Below are positions 54,715 to 64,000 of a stretch of DNA of 64,000 nucleotides, one piece after another. This stretch comes from Cyanodermella asteris. Lineage: Eukaryota > Ascomycota > Lecanoromycetes > Ostropales > Stictidaceae. The stretch's first letter is position 1; the number at the start of each line of letters is the position of its first letter. The DNA lies in the NCBI GenBank assembly GCA_900618795.1, contig UYJD01000003.1, positions 466,585-530,584 of the forward strand, in the 5' to 3' direction. Below the pieces are notes generated by a model. That model had not been told where the DNA came from and ran no database searches. It saw only the letters and a list, made by a program, of their open reading frames with translations. The translations under genes were made by a program, and so were the position numbers.

Positions 54715-56135
54715 ATGCAAAGTCGAAGTTTTGATAATTTGACAGCGCCAGTCTCTGAAGGAATGGCTTCTCAACTGACACAAGACCAGCTAAATGCAGG
54801 TAGCGATCTGACTTGCGGCATCGAGCTCGAAGGCCGGTTCAGATTCCACAATTGGAGAGAGGTATATGCCACAAATCTTCCTTTGATCAAGCATCCCGTC
54901 AGCCCTGAAACCGCAGTTCACCTTCTTGCGATTCTTCTCGAACGGGAGTCCGGCCTCTCAGTCGTGTCCACGCCCGCGTCTTATGAGGTAGATGACAGTG
55001 CCGCCAATTACAACAGCATTACAACAGCAGCTGGAGCATACAGCTCGATGAAAGCATCATAAGGGTCGACGAAGCAGACGGCTGGTTTCCCTTTGAAATG
55101 GCAAGCCGAATCTTGCATGCCGAATAACACAGCTTGACCGAGATAGCTTTTATGCTCAAGAACCTGGAGGCACTCGGCGAACTTCAGGTCGACTTCTCCA
55201 CCGGAATGCACGTCCACGTCGGAGCTGGGCACAGGTCGTTCTCGTTGAAGACGCTACAGAACGCGGCGGCGATCACGGCGGGTTTTGAGCGTCAGTGGAT
55301 GACACTGCATACCCCCGAAAGGCAAACAGGTGAGTACTGCCAACCGTTCAGCGAGCTCCCATTCGATTATGCGTCTGCAGGACTTTCGAGGTATGCCCCG
55401 GGCTACCATAGGATAGCTGCAGTGTTGATGACCCCCGATTGGCCTTCGCTTCTGACCCTCGTCGCGAGTCCGTACCTGAACATGCGGCCGGCGGTCAATT
55501 TCCGAAACGCCATCACTGGCTGGAACACACCGTACAATCACCGCACGATCGAGTTTCGAGCGCATGAAGGCACATTCAACTATGGTAAGATTCAAGCTTG
55601 GCTAACAACCTGCGTCGGCATCATGATTTACGCTTCCCAGGCCACTGACGATCAGCTCCAGCACCTGTTTGCACATGTGGAGGCGGACGACTTTACCGTT
55701 GTCGACTTACTGAACGCCATGGGAATGCGGCAATCTGCCAATTACTACCACGGTCGTGTACATGAACTCCATGACATGGTGGAGAGGTTCAAACCGAGCG
55801 CCGGCGGCCGAGAAATTGTCAACCTCCTGCTGACATCTTTCAGGCCTTCGAACATGGAGATCATCGAAGAGATACGCGATACCAATCACCACAAGCGTGT
55901 CGAACGGGCTGTGATTGAGGATACGCGATTCTGGACTGAGGCAGCGGATATCTGGGTGCCTTTCGACGCAGAGCCGTACACCGTGGATCACAAGACGATG
56001 ACAAGATTGGCCGAACACAACGAGAAAGTGGCTTCAGAGTTCCGGCGCAACGGCCAACGGAACAATGACGATTTAATCCCGCTGCAGCAGTCAACCGTGA
56101 TCGATTTGCTGACGAGAGACGACTCAATGAAGTAA
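54715..56135 (+). pseudogene. Putative amidoligase (Amidoligase_2 family), two lesions
   Basis: The frame from the ATG at 54715 contains the family opening CGIELEGRFRF (normally FGIELEF). It later shifts: an 11-base tandem duplication (55007-55017 and 55018-55028) moves the reading out of frame. Past it, SSWSIQLDESIIRVDEADGW and FPFEMASRILHAE continue in the restored phase up to a TAA at 55125-55127. Beyond the TAA the same frame runs intact to 56135 with LTEIAFMLKNLEALG, STGMHVHVGAGHRSF, TLHTPERQ and a HRTIEFRAHEGTFNY core. Amidoligases of this family are carboxylate-amine ligases related to glutamine synthetase and gamma-glutamylcysteine synthetase folds, in fungi of unknown substrate. No intron explains both lesions. 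I infer a recent pseudogene, or assembly error. Confidence 0.72.
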
Positions 56136-56394
56136 GTCTACCGAAGACAGTGCATGGGCCCTCGCAAACAAATCTCGACTCTGGAGTCTGTGGTTGCAGT
56201 GAGCTCATTGGCAGGATGAAACAGCCGGAAGTTTGTATCTGAACATAGCATCGCAATCTTGTATTTTACACAGAACATTATAGAGCATCAAGCATGATTC
56301 GTGATCCAGCATAAGCCGTAGCCAGAAGTGATCGGTCATATCGTCGTTTCGCAAAGCCAATGTATCGCCAGGGGGAAGACCTCGTAGCTGTCAC

Positions 56395-57631
56395 CTAGTC
56401 GTCGTCGTCGTCGTCGTCAGTGTCGTCTGGGTATGCACTCGCACGCGTCAGCTCCGTCTCCACCGTACTCTCCCGCCCTCCTCTCCTGAGATTCTTGATC
56501 AACAGTCTATCGACCTCGAGCTCAGCCTGCAAGGCATGTATTCGCGCATTGCTCTTAGCAATCTCGATATCTCTTGACTTGAGTGCTTTCCTTGAGGCAT
56601 CTCGTCCCTTCTCGAGTGCCAGAGCATGTAGACCGTGCTTATCACACACCGCTCCAATTGATTCTGCGACCTTTGCCGGAAGAGTAATTTTCGCTTCACG
56701 AAGCACGGCGAAGATGTCTGTTCTGATCGATTGTACTTGCACACTGCTGCAAGGCGTAGCAGGGATGGCGAATCGTGTCGCCGATGGAGTGAAGCCACCG
56801 GTGATGGTCGTTGAGGGTGTCAGGAGCGGGTATTGGATCGGTCCGGATGGACCATTGGTTCTCGATGGTGTTTCCGGCAGATCGTTCCTATACCTCGGGG
56901 CTCGCGGCGTTTCCATTGTGAAATGGGTTGGTTCTGGTTTGATCATGGAAGCGCCTTTTCGAGTGGCTGGAGAAGGAGATATCGAGCGCTCGCGGGCGGT
57001 GTTTGCAAGATCCCGGCCATGCCTGCCTGGGCTGGCATGTGGTCCCGTCTTAGCAGACTTCCGCGGCGTCGCAGATAGCGGCGCGTTCGAAGATGCAACA
57101 TCAGCCAATGCGGTCATCTCATCGTCGTCGCTACTTGACCACTCGTCGACTTCCGTTTGAGTAGTTGAGCTTCTTTGCGCATTCTGGTATGAGGCGATTG
57201 CAGAGGCGCTTGTCGCAGAAGGACCGTATCGGTTAGCATTTGGCTTGACGGGAGTTTTGAAGGTTGATGAGCCGCTGGCAAGTCGTGTCGGAGATCGAGG
57301 CTCGGTTCTGGAGTTGTTCATGACTGCAGATGCTTCACGGGCTTTGGCCTCGTCTGCCCACATGAAGAAGCCACAACCCTGTGGCGGTGTCTTTTGGCAC
57401 GTGTAAACTTGGTTCATCGTTAGATCTGCCGAGCAAATGTGAACTCGCACGAAGTAAATATCGCTTACACCATCTACCGTGGTTCTTGCCGCCGTTCTTC
57501 GTCGGGAAGTGTGAAGCAGGCAATCTTGGCTCGCAGTTGCACTTCCAGATGCCGTCGGCGAAGAGGCCTTTCAGTCGGATTCGAGAGCTGTTAGGAGTCT
57601 GCGACGGGCTCTGCATGGTTCGACTGCTCAT
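56395..57631 (-). CDS. GRF-type zinc finger protein with coiled coil
   Basis: Two exons, 57631..57469 and 57407..56395, with a 61-nt intron; the product is 391 aa. The splice rebuilds the GRF finger across the junction: CNCEPRLPASHFPTKNGGKN, then GRWFYTCQKTPPQGCGFFMW, with ligands C31, C33, C58 and C66. A long Ser/Pro-rich middle contains DEWSSSDDDE and several TP/SP sites. Near 270-330 there is a helical region (DIFAVLREAKITLPAKVAES; ALQAELEVDRLLIKNLRRG) likely to form a coiled coil. The protein ends in a run of Asp, encoded by a (GTC)n run on the + strand. GRF fingers bind single-stranded nucleic acid in topoisomerase III, APE2 and NEIL3. This protein is not one of these enzymes. Role unknown. 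Confidence 0.85.
56398..56420. repeat. (GTC)n trinucleotide run, codes for C-terminal Asp tract
   Basis: Near-perfect GTC repeat directly inside the stop codon of the GRF gene. It gives a poly-Asp tail and is likely length-variable. Confidence 0.85.
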
Positions 57632-58032
57632 TATGAGCAGTCACAGAGCCAAAGTATCCGAGTTCGAGGATTGAACTGCAACAGGGTTAATGCTGAGGAG
57701 CGGTTGTTATTTGAAGCTTGAGCTGCGGTTCCGCCAAGACCAGGCGCATTTCAGCCGCCTGTGAATCTGCCCGCTGTATGCGCCGGCAAGAAGTCGCACC
57801 ACCCCACAAGCGTTGCGCTACTAGCGAGCAAGCCACCAAACCATCAACAAGGCTGACTTGGTAGTTGTCAATGCGCGCATGTCTCGTATCGTCTAAGCTT
57901 GTCCCTGCGGATTCCACAACTGCCGGCACCGCACTCGGAACTAGCCTCGCATAGTGGGCGTCGCCTCCGTCTCATATCAGGTAATCATATTCATAAGGTC
58001 TATGTCTCATATCGTCTCAGAGTATGGCAAAA
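57632..58032. other. Intergenic, no gene seen
   Basis: About 0.4 kb between the GRF gene start and the permease gene end. It presumably contains the GRF promoter and the permease 3' UTR. Confidence 0.45.
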
Positions 58033-60023
58033 TCATTTCTTGGTTTCAATGATGGGACCGTGATACGATTTCTTCCCGCCAATGAAGTACCAGATGGTTG
58101 CCAATACCGTAACGCCGACCGTCACAACAACAGAATATTGCATGTTCTGCGGCGTGACTGGCAAAGCTGTCGGCCAGAAGTTGAGGAAGATCTCGAATAT
58201 TGCCCAGCAGCATGCGTAAGCATTGACCGCGATTCCGACATATTTCGGCATCCTCCAGGCTCCCCAAACCAAGTCTGCGCCAATCGTGTTGACAACATCA
58301 CCTTCATACTGCTTGTCATCCCGGATACCTCCTGTCACTCGATGGTATAGCAAAAAGCCGATGGCAACAAGGTATGACGAATAAAGACCGCTGATAGAAA
58401 TAGAGATGATGTTGTTGAAGGCTGTAGTCGATCCAAGAATGATGAGGGAGAAGAGCATCGAGATGAACGCAGTGAGCAGGACTGAGACTATTGGGATACC
58501 GGTCTTCGGGTGCACTCTGGAAACATAGCTCCAGCCAGGTAGTCCTCGATCACGAGCGAATGACCACGTCATACGTGATGCCGCTGCTGTGAGACCAACG
58601 GTGCAGGCAAACTGCATGACGAGCATGATGGCAATCATCGTCGTAGCTCCGCGCAAGGATCCTGTGGCCTGGTAGAATATGTCCATGAAGGTGTATCCTG
58701 TTCGCGACATTGCCGCAGCCTCGAGGTCCTGAGCGCAGAATAGCGCTGCGATCACGACTCCAAATCCGAGGCACCCGTTGACAAAGACTCCAGTCATAAC
58801 ACTCTTTGGCACAACGCCTGCAAAGGTCAGTATTTCTTATTTTGCTAAATTCGCATTGATGCGAAAGCTGCACAGTAGGCTGGACTTACGAGTCGCGGAT
58901 CGAATCTCTTCCGACATGTGTATAGCGGAGTCTCCGCCTGTGAAACCCAGCACGTTGCCTGACAGACCGATCGCAAATGCGAGGCCCACGGTGTAGAGGT
59001 TGCCTTCGTTGGTGAAATTGTTGAAGACAGTCGATGGGTCAGCATGAGGGGCTAAGAATACCATGGGCAAGACAATCGCTGGCCAGCCGATGACATGCAG
59101 GATCAGGATGATGCTCTCGAAGACAGGCAGTACCTTGCTAATGATACCATTGATCAACAGCGAGTAGATAATGACGGCCCAATAGATCAAAACAGTTTGC
59201 CAGGGAGTTTTTGGAAAGTCCGGATAGTTGAGCCGTACGATGCCTTGGATCATGGCTGCCGAAATGTAGAAGCCTCCGGCAAGATTCGCTTGCCAGCCGA
59301 TGACCGTGAGCCAGCCTGTGATGTAGCTCAGGAAGTTTCGACACGAAGCTGGTGCAAGCATAGAGACCCAATGATATTGGCCTCCGGACGTAGGTGCCAT
59401 TGACGCCAGTTCGCAAAGCGATGCGTATATAGCCGCAGCGCCAACCCATGCCAGGATAAAGCCATATACAATGCAAGATGGACCACCATCGGCTAGACCA
59501 ACGTCAAGCACGCTATATTGGATGTGAGCTGTCAGTTTGACAATCGACTCAAAGGGTTGCTTACATCAACGATGTTTCCCAAGTTGCGAGAGCAGTGCAA
59601 ATGAAGCCTAGAATTGACATGAAACCAAAATTCCTCTGCGAAGATGTCAGCTAAGTCTCCACCCGAGACAGATGCTCAAGCGGGTTTTCATATCACTAAT
59701 CGGTCCTCGAACAGTGACGATGGAGCCTTTTCCTGACTCAGGCAGTCACTCCAGGCGCTTTGTGAGCTTTGGCCGTCTGCTAACGACCATATCAAAGAGG
59801 AATGTCTCGCAGCTCATGATCAAAGACCGATCAGGTGTCATCGCCCTCAATGCAAACAACTTACAAATAGCACTGGACGCTTTCCAACGCGCATCAAGTC
59901 ACGCCTATCTCGCTCAGCGCCATGACGTCCCTCTCCATCGACCTCATTTCTGCCCTCATGTCCAGCAGTTCCCGGCGAGACCTGTCTATGCAATTCGAAC
60001 TCCTCCGCAAGCTTCGAAGCCAT
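58033..60023 (-). CDS. APC-family permease, choline/GABA-permease type
   Basis: Four exons, 60023..59865, 59635..59565, 59512..58890 and 58817..58033, with introns of 229, 52 and 72 nt; the product is 545 aa. The joins give GKRPVLFRNFGFMSILGF, WETSLIVLDVGLADGG and IRSATRVVPKSVMTG, all normal for the family. Residues 1-53 are a polar cytoplasmic start, then 12 hydrophobic segments. The family hallmark APTSGGQYHW is at 116-125, followed by CRNFLSYITGWLTVIGWQAN. Relatives such as yeast Hnm1 and Uga4 import choline, ethanolamine or GABA. The exact substrate cannot be read from sequence. A choline role would fit the betaine genes at 4.6-8.8 kb, but they are 50 kb away. The first intron is long for this fungus and might hide a small extra exon. 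Confidence 0.85.
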
Positions 60024-61355
60024 TCTCAGGTCATCAGAAGCAAATGCAAGTCAACGAAAACGCAGGATCGAAGATTGAGCGAAGAGGAGAAGAGCAGATG
60101 TCACAGACGAGGATCTCAAATGGATCTCAAATCATTCCAGCTTTCCCGCCCGGCCGCATATGCGACTGATAATCGGGTCTTACGCTAGAACAACATTCGA
60201 AGGTGGCGGGTCTCTTTTTGCCGAAAGACGGGGTCTTATTGGCTTCAGGCGGCGTGCCGGGAGCACGACTGCAACTCGTTGCCACGCTGCAATTGCGCAA
60301 CCACGCGTTGCAGCACCGGAGCAGCAAATGACGAACGGCTTTGCACGGCTGGCATAAGGGACCCGAGGACGACCTCTCTTACGACGAGACGGTCGCAAGG
60401 GGCCGGCCCAGGGGCATGATAGGCAGCCAGATTACCCTATCAGCAAGCATGCTTTGGCAGCCAACACAGCTTACCCAAGCCCAGACTTTGAACAAATCCA
60501 AGCAACAAAGTTACGAGGGGCAGCTTCAGAGGACGCTTTGCGGTGAGAGCTGCCGATCGTGAGCACTTGAAGGTTTGCGACGATGCTTGAAAGGGAAATG
60601 GATGCGCTTCGGACGGTAAGATCTTCTTTGCTCTTGGCAGTGAGCTGCGAAACAAGCTCAGACGACAGAGTGAAGACCTCCGACTGGTTAACCAAAAAGC
60701 AAATACGTTGCAATCGCCGCGGCGGCGACGGTCCGCAAGTACCGACCTCCAGAAAACAGCATGGCTTTGGGTCCTCATCATTTCCTACATTCCAGAGGAC
60801 GACTGTGCAATGGCGACCAGTCGCTCTGTTTTGTAGGCTGAGGCCATGTTCCAACTACGATCAGCAGACAGGAACGAAGCCGAAGCGACATTATTGTGAT
60901 CTGGACGTTGGGAGTGGTCGTGGTTGTTCATCGAAAGTACCTCGGTCTCTGGTGTTCCCGTATTCGACCATGGCGAAGCACAAATCATAATCTTATCCCA
61001 CACACCCCGGCAGATCACTGTTCCTCATCGAGTATGAACAGGATGCTGATCGTAGAGAATGAAATTATGGTACGGCCGACGCACGAAGCTGAGAGCCGGA
61101 TGAAGTCACGAAAGTCCCCGGCTGATAAGCTGATGCACCCTCTTCTGGCGACGCGTCAAAAAGCTCACCCTTCGTTCGCTGAAAGCCGGTGACTGAGCTA
61201 TCAAAAATCGCCCTTGGCACCTTTCGGATCTCATAATATCATACTGGCTCTTTTTACTATTCTATCTGTGCGGCGCCTTAACACTCTTCAGCTGTCTGTT
61301 CAACTCCTCATGACATCCGACACTTCCGGCCTGCACGCTCGTTGTGCAATGCCTC
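60024..61355. other. Divergent promoter region, no gene seen
   Basis: About 1.3 kb between the starts of the permease (-) and the rhodopsin-like gene (+). No recognisable coding sequence. Confidence 0.45.
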
Positions 61356-62701
61356 ATGGCTTCTCAGTCGCCGTATACGTATGAGCGGGAGCTGGATCCT
61401 CCAGTCGTCATTCAAATCCTGACATGGTTTCTCCTCATTGCATCGGTCTTGTCTTACCTCGCACGCCTCTCGACCAAGTTGATGGTCAAGAAGGTCTTTC
61501 TGGAAACCGATGACTACCTCATCACAGTCGCTTTGGTAGGTACTGACACAACCAACTCCGACCCGATTCTGACTTCCGTGGCCAGGTATTTGCAATATGC
61601 CAGTCGGCAACGATCTCCATGGCCGCTATCGATGGTCTTGGCAGCTCAATCAGCACCATCACTCCGTACGAGATGGGCCGTATTCAGAAATGGCAGTTTG
61701 CGAGCCAGATTCTTATGATCATTTCTATTTGCTTCTCTCGACTGGCCTATCTCGCGCTGGTTAGAGTCATGACGCCTCGTGCGGACCATCGGCGACGCAT
61801 CTGGCTCGCCTTAAGTCTCGTCGTTGCATGGGCTGTTGTTTCCATCTTCGTCACAGCCTTTAGCTGCCCGCTGCCCGATACATGGAATTACATGCAGTCT
61901 TCCTGTATCGATAGAGTAAGTCAAGCTGTACAGTCAACACCTAACCTGCCGCTAACATTTACAGTCTGCTTGGATTCAAGCTTTCGATGTCATCGGTGTT
62001 GTCATCGATGCTATCCTCATCCTCTTACCAACAGTCTTCATCCTCTCACTCCAAGCCGGTCGAATCGTAAAGAAGTTCGAGGCAGTGTCCTACTTTTGGA
62101 TACGCATTCTGTAAGTTGTGCCTACTCGTGCCCTTGAGGTCGAACCCCCATGCTGATGCAACACGACAGTGTCATCGCAGCATTTATCTGTGACGCCGTC
62201 TTCTGGTCCACAGTCCGGGACTCGCCGGATCTGATCCGCGACGCCTGGACAGTGACAATCTGCGCCCAGTGCGTCCAAGCACTGAACATCATCACTGTTG
62301 CAGCACTCTACCTCAAGCCATTCGTCAAGATGCTACAGTCCGGCTTCCTACGCTTCGACGACACTCAGCGCCGAGGATCAAGCAAAGCAGCACGAGAAAG
62401 CTATCAGAATTCAGCGGTACTGCCGTTCCTCCGCCGCACGAGAAAACGAGTGACTCCACGTACGACACTCGGCGGCACCGTCCCGTCTTTGCAGACGTTG
62501 CATGAGGTACCCGACGAGCAGCACGTTGAGGGGGGTAAGTGGGATGGAGAGAGATCGCAAAGTCAGCACAGCAGAGCGCACTTTCTGGAGGAGATGCGGT
62601 CTTATTCTGCGGCTTCTGCTACGAGGGATGCGCATACGGCTTCGACGGCGGCGGATGGGCCGCAGTTGGAGCAGCAGGCGGAGCGGCGATCTACGCCTTG
62701 A
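61356..62701 (+). CDS. Fungal rhodopsin-like (PTH11-related) seven-TM protein
   Basis: Four exons, 61356..61535, 61586..61915, 61965..62110 and 62170..62701, with introns of 50, 49 and 59 nt; the product is 395 aa. The start is MASQSPYTYERELDPP, then TM1 (VVIQILTWFLLIASVLSYLA). The family-typical ETDDYLITVALVFAICQSAT follows, and further helices include FASQILMIISICFSRLAYLA, LALSLVVAWAVVSIFVTAFS and VIGVVIDAILILLPTVFIL. Text such as CPLPDTWNYMQSSCIDR, with paired Cys in the outer loop, is characteristic of the fungal rhodopsin domain proteins often annotated as PTH11-like. There is no CFEM domain. The C-terminal 130 residues are hydrophilic and disordered. Members are thought to be surface receptors; the ligand is unknown. 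Confidence 0.85.
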
Positions 62702-63261
62702 GTTCTCATGATTTGTAGATGATGATATATGAATGACATTCTTCACCATGGACTTGGGTCTTCTCTCCTGAGGAAGACAACCGTCGAGTTGAGAACGAAA
62801 GCTGCGTGCCTAGCTGTAATGGTTGCCGCTTAGACTTTGTGCGCCGCAAAGGCTTTGCGCTGTGCCGCAGGACCAGCACGGCAAATTGCAGCAGACTTGA
62901 TGGTCGCCATGAGAATGACGAGAGGGAGGCGATCTGGCCGAGGTGCAAGCTTGCAAGTCGTCGTATCATATTCGTACTGACATCGTTCGAACAGGCAATT
63001 GGCACTTCGTTGCTCAATCATCTCATGACAGCAACATGCTTTGGTAACAGCACACAGCTCATGACAATGAGATGAAGACCTGCGGAACAATCTTCGACAC
63101 GTGGGGATGCACAACCTTCCGCGCTTTGAACGATGCTATCGAATAGAGAAGGCAAGCCGAATGAAAATAGCGAAGCCTTCGCGAGAAGGATGTTACATAT
63201 TACAACAGCGTTGCTTATCTGGCACTGTCTATGCAATCAATATCGTACAAGAACCCCCCAT
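62702..63261. other. Convergent 3' region, no gene seen
   Basis: About 0.56 kb between the ends of the rhodopsin-like gene (+) and the PPR gene (-). Presumably 3' UTRs. Confidence 0.45.
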
Positions 63262-64000
63262 CTACTCAGCGAGGGTTGATGCGTCCAGCTTGTCCATCAC
63301 GACGCGCCCTTTCGATGGCTTGCCGTCACCAAAGGTCTTGAGCCTCCAGTGTCGCAGAGCCTGCAGCTTTCTCGACCACTCCTTATGGCTCTTCTGTCCG
63401 ATTTCCTCTCCATAATAGTCGAGCGATCGCATGATCTGGCTCTCCACAGCTTTGCTGACTTCTAGCAGCTCCTGCTTTGCATCATGGGAGATTTTGCCAA
63501 CTGCATGCTTGCTCGTGGCCTTTGAAGGTCTGTTCACACCTCTTTCGTCGCTTTCGTGGTCCTTGCGGGCGTCTGGGTCAAAGTCCCCAAAAGCAGAGAT
63601 GCCCTTGAGATCCTGCATGAGGTCATACATGGCACTGATAGCGTTCAACGTGTCCTGTGAATTGGCCTGCCTTCCCCGAGACGACACAAGTGTTTGGAAA
63701 CGAATGATGGCTTTTGCGGAAGGAGTTTCTAAAGAACGCCGCATCTGTTGCAGCATTTCCGTCGCGACAACAATTATATTTGGGTTTTTGTTATCCCGTG
63801 CGCAGACGCTCATAGCGATAAAGTAGGTCTTCTTCTGAGCGCCGACGCCATAGCCTCCTTGTTGCTTTGGTGTAATCATCTTCTCAATCAGATCTTTAGC
63901 CTGCAGAGAAGCGCGTTGATATCGGAGCAGACGAAGGTAGTCGTGACAGTTATTTTGGTCTGGGCCCACGACTCCCTCAAGCTGTTTCCAATAGGCATTA
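63262..64000 (-). CDS. Pentatricopeptide-repeat (PPR) protein, C-terminal part
   Basis: The frame is open from the right edge of the window to the stop at 63262, so the N-terminus lies outside. About 246 codons are visible. CHDYLRLLRYQRASLQAKDL followed by IEKM, and TYFIAMSVCARDNKNPNIIV followed by VATEMLQQM, have the helix-turn-helix pattern and spacing of two PPR units, followed by ANSQDTLNAISAMYDLMQDL. The tail is basic (SKATSKHAVGKIS, KSHKEWSRKLQALRHWRLK), as in organelle RNA-binding proteins. Fungal PPR proteins usually act in mitochondrial RNA processing or translation. The presequence cannot be checked because the start is missing. Confidence 0.65.
   Translation of the reverse strand, partial: NAYWKQLEGVVGPDQNNCHDYLRLLRYQRASLQAKDLIEKMITPKQQGGYGVGAQKKTYFIAMSVCARDNKNPNIIVVATEMLQQMRRSLETPSAKAIIRFQTLVSSRGRQANSQDTLNAISAMYDLMQDLKGISAFGDFDPDARKDHESDERGVNRPSKATSKHAVGKISHDAKQELLEVSKAVESQIMRSLDYYGEEIGQKSHKEWSRKLQALRHWRLKTFGDGKPSKGRVVMDKLDASTLAE

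Overview
This window reads as nuclear DNA of a filamentous ascomycete (Pezizomycotina; I infer a Dothideomycete-like fungus, without proof). The reasons are the gene families (a sterol-aspartylating ErdS fusion, a VIB-1/XprG-type NDT80 factor, Mgm101, a PTH11/rhodopsin-like receptor, a GRF zinc finger, a fungal RBR ligase, a choline/GABA-type permease), the mostly short introns (49-88 nt, one of about 229 nt) with GTAAGT-like donors, and the moderate G+C.

Layout. 0-0.5 kb: remnant of an NLR (NB-ARC/NACHT) gene. 1.4-4.2 kb: ErdS, an AspRS-DUF2156 fusion predicted to put aspartate from Asp-tRNA onto ergosterol. 4.6-8.8 kb: divergent pair of betaine aldehyde dehydrogenase and choline oxidase, both ending in peroxisomal targeting tripeptides (SKL, ARL), a choline-to-glycine-betaine module. 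8.8-20.5 kb: gene desert. 20.5-22.1 kb: VIB-1/XprG-like transcription factor. 22.1-32.3 kb: second desert. 32.3-34.4 kb: Trf4/Cid14-type non-canonical poly(A) polymerase. 35.5-38.2 kb: broken PSD/PsiD-family decarboxylase and a TetX-like FAD monooxygenase. 39.4-42.4 kb: RBR E3 ligase and mitochondrial Mgm101. 42.4-44.8 kb: promoter-like region and a repeat locus that looks like a structured non-coding RNA. 44.8-64 kb: a two-TM protein, small unknown genes, an actin-fold-like protein with an in-frame stop, an AlkB-type dioxygenase, a single-TM surface protein, an amidoligase gene with two lesions, a GRF protein, a permease, a rhodopsin-like receptor and the end of a PPR protein.

The most novel item is at 43.04-43.88 kb: four diverged tandem copies of a roughly 190-nt unit. 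Each copy can fold into the same set of hairpins, and the fourth copy keeps the pairings through paired base changes. A TATA box and two CCAAT boxes lie upstream, no convincing protein is encoded, and an 85-nt imperfect hairpin sits in copy 3. G.U pairs favour the + strand as the transcript.

A second theme is decay of the host's own accessory genes. The PSD-like, amidoligase and actin-fold-like genes carry in-frame stops or frameshifts while housekeeping neighbours are intact. Sequencing error has not been excluded for any of these.
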